DNA of 14,024 nucleotides from Clostridia bacterium (GTDB lineage Bacteria > Bacillota > Clostridia > Oscillospirales > Acutalibacteraceae), in contig CAAEIM010000114.1 of the NCBI GenBank assembly GCA_900755995.1, forward strand, positions 1 to 14,024, written 5' to 3'. Shown here one piece after another: positions 7,701 to 13,856 of this stretch. A program made the translations under genes and the position numbers. The notes below the pieces were generated by a model that saw only the letters and a list, made by a program, of their open reading frames with translations, searched no databases and was not told where the DNA came from. Position 1 is the stretch's first letter. Each line of letters begins with the position of its first letter.

Positions 7701-8392
7701 CTGTCGGCATTTTCAATTACATACTTCTGACCCTCGTCATCAACGCTTGCAACCTGATTCTTATTTCCGTTTTGCTCAATAATCTTTGTTTCTTCATCAT
7801 AAACGGCAAAGTTATTTGCTTTGTCGCTGTCAAGGTTAAGCACCTTGTCGCTTTCAAAATCATCGGTTGTCTTTGCAAAAAATTCCTGCATTTCCTGAGT
7901 ATAGTTAGGCGACTCATATGCAGAGCAAAGCGGACGGTAAACCTCTTCATCTACAAGAAAAGCCCTGAGATAAAAATATTTTGGCATAGTTTCAATATCT
8001 ATTGTAACCTCTGCCGTTTTATCTTCCTTTTTAACCTCTGCTTTGCCTGAAGCGAGCATTTCAACTCCGCTTTCGTCATAAATTGCTACAACAAGAGTTG
8101 AGTCCTGTAGGGTTTCAAATTCGGCAGTTGCGGTTTTGCCCGTCACCTCAACCGAGAATATATTAAATCCGTTGTTTTCCTCCTGCTTGTCAGATTCCTG
8201 CTCAAGCTCAGAGGTTACCATACTGCCGAATGAATTTGTGCCCCTGATATTCATATCATCACCGATATTTGTCTGAACACCCTGTCCGCCGACCGCACTT
8301 TCGCTTTCTGCAAATGCGGTTACGGAAAATACCGAGCATACAATACATAGTGTAAGCACCGCCGATATGACTTTTTTACCGATTTTTAACAT
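4739..8392 (-). CDS. Secreted multidomain protein: signal peptide, beta-rich region, RCC1 repeats, dockerin
   Basis: This 1217-residue protein should be exported and attached to a cohesin-bearing partner. Residues 1-28 form a Sec signal peptide (Lys-rich start, hydrophobic core, AFA before Glu-Ser). A poorly characterised acidic region follows to about 320. Residues 325-490 are a beta-rich stretch of alternating polar and apolar residues with no family I recognise. C506, C509, C525, C546 and C562 form a cysteine-containing segment. Residues about 567-640 are a CarboxypepD_reg/Ig-like domain (DSKGDPVSGATV, NDDGVAELYLNAGQYNITAS). Seven RCC1 blades occupy 654-989, an MBG/YDG-like domain about 1077-1152, and a type I dockerin 1153-1217. 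No catalytic domain is recognised, so a binding, scaffolding or adhesion role is inferred. The ATG at 8392 is preferred over an in-frame TTG at 8482 because of the AAGGAGG at 8401-8407 and the signal peptide. The gene has its own promoter and terminator. Confidence 0.9.
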   Translation of the reverse strand: MLKIGKKVISAVLTLCIVCSVFSVTAFAESESAVGGQGVQTNIGDDMNIRGTNSFGSMVTSELEQESDKQEENNGFNIFSVEVTGKTATAEFETLQDSTLVVAIYDESGVEMLASGKAEVKKEDKTAEVTIDIETMPKYFYLRAFLVDEEVYRPLCSAYESPNYTQEMQEFFAKTTDDFESDKVLNLDSDKANNFAVYDEETKIIEQNGNKNQVASVDDEGQKYVIENADSSITSLKAGDIFSYNYGDDELLIVKVKSISVSGTTATIYGDEVELDEVFDYVKIDENADLSNAEVDPSTCDEGVTYEGMNEESDPEGLSSVGASIEGSMSKSISLKIKSLVEGGIDLKVEAKTKVYVTLQYQYVEFSIDYSVKISVAVKVDIIDAKIRLASIAISPVPGLYIELTPSIVFEGNVKVELSGTLKGSIGIRATGDTGIENISKTPSFKTELKVEGTFFVGLSMEPRVGIVGSIATIGLEAKAGAEIKASLSIYNSDDYKLTPSVKHDCKKCVAGTISAKFSLSGDVCFLKMDKLKYKKTFLESKIKLCDFYYSFDFNEFAFTTCPHQKYKVTVTVKDSKGDPVSGATVNNDYTTNDDGVAELYLNAGQYNITASKAGAGDAKKSITIADYSKSITLKLSEKLTDFRIIEDFNQEIGNVNRISLGNSHSGAITENGDLYMWGYNGHGQLGNGASTQRLTPTKIMSNVKAVGLGYDHSAAITESGDLYTWGDNYYGQLGDGTTTDRYTPTKIMSNVKAVSLGHHHSAAITENGDLYMWGDNEYGKIGDGTTDNRYTPTKIMSHVKAVSLGGYHSGAITENGDLYMWGDNEEGELGDGTTDDIYTPTKIMSNVKTVSLGWIHSAAITEGGDLYMWGENSCGELGDGTRIWRYTPTEIMNNVKSVSLGDLHSGAITENGDLYMWGSNWYGLLGDGTTTDRYTPTKIMNNVKSVSLGDSHSGAITEKGNLYMWGMNFNGRLGDGTRTDRNTPTKITIPSANEKLLETVSASGDCKTETFTNLQPNEAYNFYSMKTKDAENPFGSVNLLYITQATADKNGNLSITYKPDESCDKAVNFVVPLKQIDLSTATVTMDNLNYNGQTQYVKPVVTLNGKTLTDGEDYDLSGDYFAKDAGSYILTINGRGLYTGEIDFNYTVIVPDKFGDVNLDGQSDIQDVTQLQRYLAHMISFNDEQEIIADVNGDGMIAIDDATIIQIYLAEYSQLV
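4742..4936 (-). other. Type I dockerin domain (C-terminal 65 residues)
   Basis: Two duplicated calcium-loop segments are visible: GDVNLDGQSDIQD at 1156-1168 and ADVNGDGMIAIDD at 1191-1203, each followed by a helix (VTQLQRYLAHMISF and ATIIQIYLAEYS). Dockerins bind cohesins on scaffoldins or cell-surface anchors. Positions 10 and 11 of the loops differ between halves (Ile-Gln and Ile-Asp), and loop 2 has Ala at position 9, so the two faces are not equivalent. No cohesin or scaffoldin gene lies in this window. Confidence 0.9.
5426..6433 (-). repeat. Seven exact-length 144-bp tandem RCC1 repeats within the secreted protein gene
   Basis: Units on the minus strand are 6290-6433, 6146-6289, 6002-6145, 5858-6001, 5714-5857, 5570-5713 and 5426-5569. 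Each encodes 48 residues with the frame NVKxVSLGxxHSxAITExG, then DLYMWGxNxxGxLGDGT and a YTPTKIM end. There are no insertions or deletions between units. The framework is also highly similar at the DNA level (for example the stretches encoding DLYMWG and TPTKIM), which points to recent duplication or homogenisation. Seven blades are what an RCC1 beta-propeller needs, so a closed propeller is the likely fold. Confidence 0.93.
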
Positions 8393-8400
8393 TCCCTCTT

Positions 8401-8407
8401 CCTCCTT
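8401..8407 (-). promoter_or_regulatory. Ribosome binding site of the RCC1-dockerin gene
   Basis: AAGGAGG on the minus strand lies eight bases before the ATG at 8392. This fixes the start at the signal peptide, not at the upstream TTG. Confidence 0.85.
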
Positions 8408-8415
8408 AAATAAAA

Positions 8416-8429
8416 AGTTGCCGGCAACT
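8416..8429. promoter_or_regulatory. Perfect 14-bp palindrome in the RCC1-dockerin leader
   Basis: AGTTGCCGGCAACT is exactly self-complementary and sits nine bases upstream of the ribosome binding site, downstream of the predicted promoter. On the minus strand a T-rich stretch (TTTTTATTT) follows. It could be an operator for a dimeric regulator or a weak leader hairpin; function is not shown. Confidence 0.45.
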
Positions 8430-8497
8430 GTACCTTTTAGGGCAGACAGTAGTATATAAATATACATTTTTGTGCCCGACAACCATAAATTAATTTC

Positions 8498-8526
8498 ATT
8501 CTATCATATTTAATATTAAAATGCAA
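8498..8526 (-). promoter_or_regulatory. Sigma-A type promoter of the RCC1-dockerin gene
   Basis: On the minus strand TTGCAT (8521-8526), a 17-base spacer and TAGAAT (8498-8503) are visible. Transcription would start near 8491, giving a leader of about 100 bases that carries the 8416-8429 palindrome. Confidence 0.65.
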
Positions 8527-8551
8527 TATTTATGAGAAAATTTAGTGTTTT

Positions 8552-8719
8552 TTACTTTTTGCATTTGCTTCGTGCATACTGTGTAATTACTGCCGAGGTG
8601 CGGCTCATAAGTCTGTGAGGAACAAGGTTTTTGCGTTTTGCGTTAAATTTATTTATTATCACAGAAATAAACTGCAAAGCCTGCTCAATTATCTGAGGTA
8701 TTACTGTTGAATTTACAAA
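8552..8719 (-). pseudogene. C-terminal remnant resembling a LacI/GalR-family regulator
   Basis: The minus strand reads 55 codons without a start or a DNA-binding domain, ending in TAA at 8552-8554 and bounded upstream by an in-frame TGA at 8720-8722. The peptide contains STVIPQIIEQALQFI, then NLVPHRLMSRTSAV. This order (a TV-x-P stretch, an amphipathic helix, then a VPH-L-x-R-(T)S strand) is what the extreme C-terminus of LacI/GalR regulators looks like. The rest of the gene is absent, replaced by the asnB promoter region. It looks like the left-over 3' end of a regulator that once lay upstream of, and in the same direction as, the RCC1-dockerin gene. The call is by eye and rests on a short peptide. 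Confidence 0.5.
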
Positions 8720-8735
8720 TCAATTATGATACAAT
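8707..8735 (+). promoter_or_regulatory. Sigma-A type promoter of asnB
   Basis: TTGAAT (8707-8712), a 17-base spacer and TACAAT (8730-8735) predict a start near 8742 and a leader of about 52 bases, too short for a T-box. The -35 region overlaps the truncated end of the LacI-like remnant. Confidence 0.65.
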
Positions 8736-8778
8736 AATCTATATATGCATTACAAACTCATTTTTTGACAAATTACCG

Positions 8779-8785
8779 AAAGGGG
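8779..8785 (+). promoter_or_regulatory. asnB ribosome binding site (decides the start)
   Basis: AAAGGGG lies eight bases before the ATG at 8794. It selects the start that places Cys at position 2, as the glutamine amidotransferase mechanism requires, over an in-frame TTG at 8707. Confidence 0.85.
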
Positions 8786-8793
8786 TTTTAGAT

Positions 8794-11229
8794 ATGTGCG
8801 GAATTTGTGGATTTACGGGTGAAATTGTTGACAGAGATAAGGTCATCAGAAGTATGACAGATGTCATCACTCACAGAGGACCCGATTCTGACGGCGTGTT
8901 TATGGACGATAACATTGCAATGGGCTTTCGCAGACTGTCAATTATAGACCTTGACGCAGGTCATCAGCCAATTTACAACGAGGACAAAACTCTTGTTCTT
9001 ACCTTTAACGGAGAAATCTATAACTATAAAGAGCTGAGAAAGATTCTTATTGAAAAGGGTCATAAATTCTATACCGACACCGACAGCGAGGTGCTTATTC
9101 ACGGCTTTGAGGAGTGGAGAGAGGATTTGCTCTTAAAGCTCAGAGGTATGTTCGGCTTTGCTATTTACAATACGGTTGATAAATCGGTTTTTGTTGCCCG
9201 TGACTTTTTTGGCATCAAGCCGATGCACTATACAATGATTGACGGCGAATTTGTTTACGCAAGTGAAATCAAGAGTATTCTTGAGCACCCCAAGTTTGTT
9301 AAACGTTTTAACAAAAGAGCGCTTGACACCTACCTTTCATATCAGTATGCAGTTCCGCCTGAAACATTTTTTGAGGGAGTCTTTTGTCTTATGCCGGGTC
9401 ATTACCTTTGGTATAAGGACGGCGAGGTGGAAACAGTCCGCTACTGGGAGGCTCGCTTTAATCCGGACGAGGAGATGACAGAGGAAGAGGCTGTTGACAA
9501 AATTGAAAAGGTGTTTGAAAATTCCGTAAACGCTCATAAAATAGCCGATGTTGAGGTTGGCTGTTTCCTATCGAGCGGTGTTGACTCAAGCTATGTTTCA
9601 ACCTACTTTGCAGACCAGAAAACCTTTACGGTAGGCTTTGACTTCGGTGAGCATTACAATGAGATAAGCTGGGCAAAGGGACTCAGCGAAAAAATCGGCG
9701 TTGAGCACCACACTCACCTCATTTCGAGCGAGGAGTTCTGGGACGCTGTTCCTACAGTTCAGTACCATATGGATCAGCCGCTTGCAGACCCGTCCTGCAT
9801 TGCGCTGTATTTTGTATCAAGACTTGCCAGCGAGTATGTAAAGGTTGTTCTTTCGGGCGAGGGCGCAGACGAGCTGTTCGGCGGCTACACCTGCTACAAT
9901 GAGCCGAGAGTATTTAAGCTTTATCAGACAATCGTTCCGCACTGCATAAGAAAGGCTATAAGAGCCGTTTGCAAAAAATTGCCCGACATCAAGGGCAGAG
10001 ATTATCTTATCAGAGCGACAGACCCGCTTGAGGAGCGCTATATCGGCAACGCCTTTATGTATGACGATAAGGAAAAGAGAGAGCTGCTTAAAGACCCTAA
10101 CATTGCAAGCCGTCCGCAGGACTATGCAAGAAAATATTACTACCGCTGCCGCAGATATGATGATGTTACAAAGATGCAGTATCTTGACATCAATATGTGG
10201 ATGGTGGGAGATATTCTGTTAAAGGCAGACAGAATGAGTATGGCGAACTCTCTTGAGCTGAGAGTGCCCTTCCTTGACAAAGAGGTGTTTAAGGTTGCAT
10301 CAACCCTGCCTACAAAGCTTCGCTGTAACAGACACAACACAAAGTATGCAATGCGCAAGGCGGCTGTCCGCCATATGCCGGAGGCAACAGCCGAAAAGGA
10401 AAAGCTCGGATTCCCTGTTCCTACCAGAGTATGGCTCAGAGATGAGAAGTACTACAATGTTGTTAAGACAAAGTTTAAGGGAGCAACCGCAGAAAAATTC
10501 TTTAATACAGACATTCTTATCCGCTGGCTCGACGAGCACTACAGCAACAAGGAGGACAACAGCCGTAAGGTCTGGACAATCTATGTGTTCCTTGTATGGT
10601 ATGATATTTATTTTGACGAGGACAACAAAAAGGTTCAGAAGCCTGTAAATCATCTTGACGAGCTGAGAGCGATAGCCGAGGCAAGACAGGAGAAAAAGAT
10701 AAATGAGTTTGGCGAGGCAATTATGACTGCCGCCGAGGAGCTTGACGAAGACTATGACGCACCGAATTTTGGTGTGGATAAGTCGGCAAAAAAGGCAGAT
10801 AAGGCAGAAGAACCCGTAAATGCAGAAGAAGTGCAGGCTCAAAATGAAGTAGAGCCGCAGACCGAAGTTGGGGGAGCAGGAATAGAAACATCGGAAGCAG
10901 AAACCAAAACAGCAGAGAAAGCTTTGTCCGAGCCTGCTGAGTCGGAAGAAATCAAGCCTGAGGACGAGTTTGTTATAGAGGAAGAGCCGCAGGAGGAAGA
11001 ACAGCCTGTAGAGGAAAAAAAGGCAGAGGAATATGTAAATATTTCAAACCCCGAGGATACAGAGGTTTATGATGCACCTAAAAAGCCCGAAACTCCGCAG
11101 GAGGAATTGGAAATGGCTATTGAGGGCATAGAAAAACGCTCAAAATACCTTGACGAGCCAAATGTTATTTCCGACAAGGCTGTTGACGATATTATAAAGG
11201 AAATCAAGTTCTTTGACGACGAGGACTAA
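8794..11229 (+). CDS. asnB: Asparagine synthetase (glutamine-hydrolysing) with a long acidic C-terminal tail
   Basis: AsnB converts aspartate, glutamine and ATP to asparagine, glutamate, AMP and pyrophosphate in the cytoplasm. The N-terminal class II glutaminase domain (about 2-210) begins MCGICGF, so C2 is the nucleophile after Met removal. RRLSIID (46-52), NGEIYN (72-77) and DTDSE (95-99) line its pocket. The synthetase domain (about 230-610) has the PP-loop SSGVDSS (260-266), LSGEGADELFGGY (353-365), DRMSMANSLELRVPF (479-493) and the KEKLGFPVP loop near 535-543. The recognisable core ends near residue 615; the total is 811. Residues about 620-811 form an additional Glu/Ala/Pro/Lys-rich low-complexity tail with two YDAP copies (654-657, 759-762) and a charged helical end (ELEMAIEGIEKRSKYL onward). 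The tail is in frame, has no stop and shows no sign of a frameshift. The gene has its own promoter and appears monocistronic. Confidence 0.96.
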   Translation: MCGICGFTGEIVDRDKVIRSMTDVITHRGPDSDGVFMDDNIAMGFRRLSIIDLDAGHQPIYNEDKTLVLTFNGEIYNYKELRKILIEKGHKFYTDTDSEVLIHGFEEWREDLLLKLRGMFGFAIYNTVDKSVFVARDFFGIKPMHYTMIDGEFVYASEIKSILEHPKFVKRFNKRALDTYLSYQYAVPPETFFEGVFCLMPGHYLWYKDGEVETVRYWEARFNPDEEMTEEEAVDKIEKVFENSVNAHKIADVEVGCFLSSGVDSSYVSTYFADQKTFTVGFDFGEHYNEISWAKGLSEKIGVEHHTHLISSEEFWDAVPTVQYHMDQPLADPSCIALYFVSRLASEYVKVVLSGEGADELFGGYTCYNEPRVFKLYQTIVPHCIRKAIRAVCKKLPDIKGRDYLIRATDPLEERYIGNAFMYDDKEKRELLKDPNIASRPQDYARKYYYRCRRYDDVTKMQYLDINMWMVGDILLKADRMSMANSLELRVPFLDKEVFKVASTLPTKLRCNRHNTKYAMRKAAVRHMPEATAEKEKLGFPVPTRVWLRDEKYYNVVKTKFKGATAEKFFNTDILIRWLDEHYSNKEDNSRKVWTIYVFLVWYDIYFDEDNKKVQKPVNHLDELRAIAEARQEKKINEFGEAIMTAAEELDEDYDAPNFGVDKSAKKADKAEEPVNAEEVQAQNEVEPQTEVGGAGIETSEAETKTAEKALSEPAESEEIKPEDEFVIEEEPQEEEQPVEEKKAEEYVNISNPEDTEVYDAPKKPETPQEELEMAIEGIEKRSKYLDEPNVISDKAVDDIIKEIKFFDDED

Positions 11230-11276
11230 TATACAAAAGCGTTTCCCGACAGCCGACAGGCAATTTCCAATAAACT

Positions 11277-11313
11277 AAAAAATGCCCGACACCACAAATG
11301 CGGTTGTCGGGCA
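11277..11313 (-). terminator. Rho-independent terminator after the M14 peptidase gene
   Basis: GGTTGTCGGGCA (11302-11313) and TGCCCGACACC (11283-11293) form a GC-rich stem with a short loop. The minus-strand RNA continues into six T (11277-11282). It lies between convergent asnB and the peptidase gene. No separate T-tailed hairpin is visible for asnB at 11230-11276, so the same stem may also slow rightward transcription. Confidence 0.88.
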
Positions 11314-11332
11314 GATGATTATATCGGCAGGG

Positions 11333-12226
11333 TTATACTATAACACCGAGGCAAAGCATATTGAGCATCAGCTTGTATTCAGGCTCAAAGTCAGAGAGAG
11401 GAAGGGGATTTTTGCCCTTGCCCATCTCTATTGTGAGGGCAGGTCGGCGGAATTTTTCGATAAACCAGTCCTTAAAGCCGCCGCCCGTGGCTATGTCATC
11501 GGGAACGGAGATGTTGTAGCCGCTTGCCTGAGATAATACAGAGGCAAGCCGAAAGCTCATAACGGGTGTGTGCTTGCCGAACGAGCAGTAAATTTCTCTG
11601 CCCTGACTGTGAAAGGCAATGGCTCTTTCGTAGTTGTTGCGTTTGCAAAGGTTGGTGAGCGCCTTGGTTTCAGGCTCGCTTTCGGGAGAATTTCCGCCGA
11701 AACGGGTGGCTGAGGGCGCTTTTATGTTCATACTCAGCTCTCGATTTTTAAGCTCTGTCCAGCCTGCGTTGAAGTTATGGTTTATGTCAACCCCTCTGGC
11801 GTTCGCCTGCCAGACCCTATTTCCCTTTGAAGCCTTTTCTACAAGCGGCTTGTATTTTAGGGCAGCGTCAGAGCCGTGTATGGCGATTTCCACCCCGTCA
11901 GGATTTACGCAGGGGACTATTGTAAGTCCCTTTTTACGCAGAAAATCCCGAATTTTGTATCTGCCCACAACGGTGTTGTTTTCCATTGCCTCGGCGCATT
12001 GTTCAAAAAATTTGAGCACCGCCGTAATCGTCAGATATTCAGAGCCATGAAAGCCTGCGCAGTACAGCACACAGTTTTTTGAGTTGCCGATATGCAGAAC
12101 ATCTATGCCTCTGCCGCACACGCTTTTGCCGGCATAGGAGTGGCGGACAAAGCTGTATTTTTCACAGATTTTGTTGATGATTTTTCTTCTTGTAAAATAG
12201 TCGGGCATTACATTGTAGTCGGTCAT
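11333..12226 (-). CDS. M14-family zinc carboxypeptidase / gamma-D-glutamyl-diamino-acid peptidase-like
   Basis: The 297-residue protein has the M14 layout. Zinc ligands are H60 and E63 in AGFHGSEYLT and H206 in IAFHSQG, and the general-base Glu is E267 in LTIEMG. VPCVNPDGVEIA (104-115) and NARGVDINHNFNAGW (142-156) are core motifs, the latter supplying substrate-binding residues. The usual NRNF of classical carboxypeptidases reads N149-H150-N151-F152, which I associate with bacterial members acting on gamma-D-Glu-diamino acid peptides; the exact substrate is not determined. There is no signal peptide or cell-wall-binding domain, so a cytoplasmic role, for example peptidoglycan-peptide recycling, is inferred. 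The ATG at 12226 has AAAGGA upstream. It is transcribed divergently from nudF across 54 bases and convergently to asnB. No clear promoter was found for it. Confidence 0.88.
   Translation of the reverse strand: MTDYNVMPDYFTRRKIINKICEKYSFVRHSYAGKSVCGRGIDVLHIGNSKNCVLYCAGFHGSEYLTITAVLKFFEQCAEAMENNTVVGRYKIRDFLRKKGLTIVPCVNPDGVEIAIHGSDAALKYKPLVEKASKGNRVWQANARGVDINHNFNAGWTELKNRELSMNIKAPSATRFGGNSPESEPETKALTNLCKRNNYERAIAFHSQGREIYCSFGKHTPVMSFRLASVLSQASGYNISVPDDIATGGGFKDWFIEKFRRPALTIEMGKGKNPLPLSDFEPEYKLMLNMLCLGVIV
12171..12198 (+). promoter_or_regulatory. Possible promoter of nudF-ribF
   Basis: TTGTTG (12171-12176), 16 bases, then TAAAAT (12193-12198) lie inside the N-terminal coding part of the divergent peptidase gene, about 80 bases before the nudF ATG. 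The match is only fair in an AT-rich stretch. Confidence 0.3.
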
Positions 12227-12280
12227 AAAATTTTCCTTTCTGTTTTTTTCCTGAAACTAAAATTCAAATGAGGTATCGCT

Positions 12281-12826
12281 ATGAAGCTTTTTGAAAAAAC
12301 CTTAAACAGCCGCTCAGTATATGACGGCAGAATTTTGCACATTACGCTTGACGAGGTTGAGCTTGAAAACGGAAAAAATTCCAAGCGTGAGGTGGTAAAC
12401 CACCCCGGCGGAGTTACCGTAGCCGCCCTTGACGATGACAACAACCTGCTTTTTGTAAGGCAGTTTCGTTACCCCTACAGGGAGGTTGTGCTGGAGCTTC
12501 CCGCCGGAAAGCTTGAAAAGGGCGCTACTCCGCTTGAAAACGGTAAGCGTGAGCTTCTTGAAGAAACGGGCGCTCAGGGCTATTCCTATACCTCCCTCGG
12601 TCAGCTCTATCCCTCTCCCGGCTACACTAATGAGATTATCCATCTCTATGTATGCCGAATAAAAAATATCGGCGACAGTCAGCCGGATGACGGGGAGTTT
12701 TTGAATGTTGAGAAAATTCCGCTTGACAAGGCGGTTGAAATGGTGCTTAACAATCAGCTTCCCGACGCCAAAACTCAGGTTGCCGTGCTAAAAACAGCTA
12801 TGCTGCTCAAAAGCGGCAAAATTTAA
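12281..12826 (+). CDS. nudF: Nudix ADP-ribose pyrophosphatase
   Basis: The 181-residue protein is the usual size for the NudF/ADPRase group, which hydrolyses ADP-ribose (and often related ADP-sugars) to AMP and ribose 5-phosphate in the cytoplasm. The family features are HPGGVTVAAL (41-50), VRQFRYPYREVVLELPAG (59-76), the Nudix box at 76-98 (GKLEKGATPLENGKRELLEE then TGA), and YPSPGYTNE (110-118), an ADPRase-specific segment. The metal-binding core R90-E91 with E94-E95 is intact. Residue 82, where the box consensus has Glu (G-x5-E), is Ala; this Glu is not one of the core metal ligands, so activity is still expected. TGAGG at 12269-12273 precedes the ATG. ribF follows after 25 bases, suggesting co-transcription. 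Confidence 0.92.
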   Translation: MKLFEKTLNSRSVYDGRILHITLDEVELENGKNSKREVVNHPGGVTVAALDDDNNLLFVRQFRYPYREVVLELPAGKLEKGATPLENGKRELLEETGAQGYSYTSLGQLYPSPGYTNEIIHLYVCRIKNIGDSQPDDGEFLNVEKIPLDKAVEMVLNNQLPDAKTQVAVLKTAMLLKSGKI

Positions 12827-12851
12827 CCCGCAGTGCTCCTGCTATTAAGGT

Positions 12852-13793
12852 ATGAATAAATATATGCAGACTTTTTTTGAAATATTCCCCGAAACTGAAT
12901 ACACTTCGATTGCACTCGGATTTTTTGACGGACTGCACATCGGTCACCGCAGGGTGATAGGCAGTGCCGTAAACAGCAAAGGCGAGCGGCTTTTGCCCGT
13001 TTGCTTTACATTTTCGCAGAGTCCCAAAAGTGTGCTGAAAAATCAGCCGCAGGAAGCGCTGATGAGCCTTGAAGATAAAAAGTCGGCGCTTTCGTCACTG
13101 GGCGTAAAGCACCTTTTTATGTGCGATTTCAAAGGTATAGCTGATATTCCCGCAAGGGAGTTTGTGGAAAATATGCTGATAAAAACCCTCAAGGCAAAAA
13201 GGCTTTGCTGTGGATTTAACTACACCTTCGGCAAAAACGGCGAGGGCAATACTCAGATGCTCGCTCAGCTTTGCAAAGGAAACGGCGTTGAGCTTGTTGT
13301 ACTGCCGCCTGTGACGGCTGCCGAGGGTGCGGTATCGTCAACTCTCATAAGGGAGCTGATAAAATCAGGGGAAGTACACAGGGCAAACGAGCTTTTAGGC
13401 TCAATATTCGGCTTTAGCGGAGAGATAGTTCACGGACAGCACTTAGGCAGAGAGCTGGGTGCGCCCACTCTCAATCAGGAGCTGCACAAGGAGCTTGTAG
13501 TGCCTAAGTTCGGAGTATATGCGTCCTGCGTAACCCTTGACGACGGCAGAAAATTCTGCGGAGTTACAAACATAGGGAAAAAACCGACTGTGGGTACTTT
13601 TGCGCCGCTGTGCGAAACCTGGATGCCTGACTACAGGGGCGAGGATTTGTACGGCAGAACAGCGGATATCCGTCTGCTCGATTTTATCAGGGGAGAAAAG
13701 AAGTTTGAGTCCTTAAGTGAGCTAAAAGCTGCAATCTATGAAAATGCAAAAACCGCTGAAATTATTTTTTCGGAGCAGACAGCCAAGGGCTAA
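12852..13793 (+). CDS. ribF: Bifunctional riboflavin kinase / FAD synthetase
   Basis: RibF phosphorylates riboflavin to FMN and adenylates FMN to FAD in the cytoplasm. At 313 residues it is full length. The N-terminal nucleotidyltransferase domain has GFFDGLHIGH (23-32), GFNYTFGKNGEGN (121-133) and SSTLIRELI (162-170). The C-terminal riboflavin kinase domain has HGQHLGRELGAPTLN (194-208, the GRxLGxPTxN motif), GVYAS (221-225), GVTNIGKKPTVG (237-248) and CETWMPDYRGEDLYG (254-268), whose E255 occupies the catalytic Glu position. The start is uncertain: AAGG at 12847-12850 is only one base from the ATG at 12852 and 13 from an in-frame ATG at 12864; both remove nothing important. It lies 25 bases after nudF, with no room for an FMN riboswitch between them. 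Confidence 0.96.
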   Translation: MNKYMQTFFEIFPETEYTSIALGFFDGLHIGHRRVIGSAVNSKGERLLPVCFTFSQSPKSVLKNQPQEALMSLEDKKSALSSLGVKHLFMCDFKGIADIPAREFVENMLIKTLKAKRLCCGFNYTFGKNGEGNTQMLAQLCKGNGVELVVLPPVTAAEGAVSSTLIRELIKSGEVHRANELLGSIFGFSGEIVHGQHLGRELGAPTLNQELHKELVVPKFGVYASCVTLDDGRKFCGVTNIGKKPTVGTFAPLCETWMPDYRGEDLYGRTADIRLLDFIRGEKKFESLSELKAAIYENAKTAEIIFSEQTAKG

Positions 13794-13823
13794 TTTTCGG
13801 CTGAGCGGCGAAAAATTTTTATT
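13794..13823 (+). terminator. Possible rho-independent terminator after ribF
   Basis: TTTTCG (13794-13799) and CGAAAA (13809-13814) form a short AT-rich stem with a nine-base loop, immediately after the ribF stop, followed by five T at 13816-13820. The stem is weak, so termination may be partial. Confidence 0.5.
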
Positions 13824-13856
13824 GCGATACAAAATGAAAGGCAAGCTAAGAAAAAT

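Noticed and set aside
8736..8793. T-box or other riboswitch ahead of asnB
   Set aside because: The predicted leader is only about 52 bases and lacks T-box landmarks or a terminator hairpin.
10300..10842. Leftward open frame of 180 codons within asnB
   Set aside because: It is antisense to the synthetase domain and tail, with no ribosome binding site or recognisable domain.
8473..11313. The 12-mer TGCCCGACAACC at 8473-8484 and inverted at 11302-11313, flanking asnB
   Set aside because: Twelve-base matches are expected by chance in a window of this size, and the second copy is explained by the peptidase terminator stem; no target-site duplication or transposase is present.
12827..12851. FMN riboswitch ahead of ribF
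   Set aside because: The gap to nudF is 25 bases and contains no RFN-like conserved segments.
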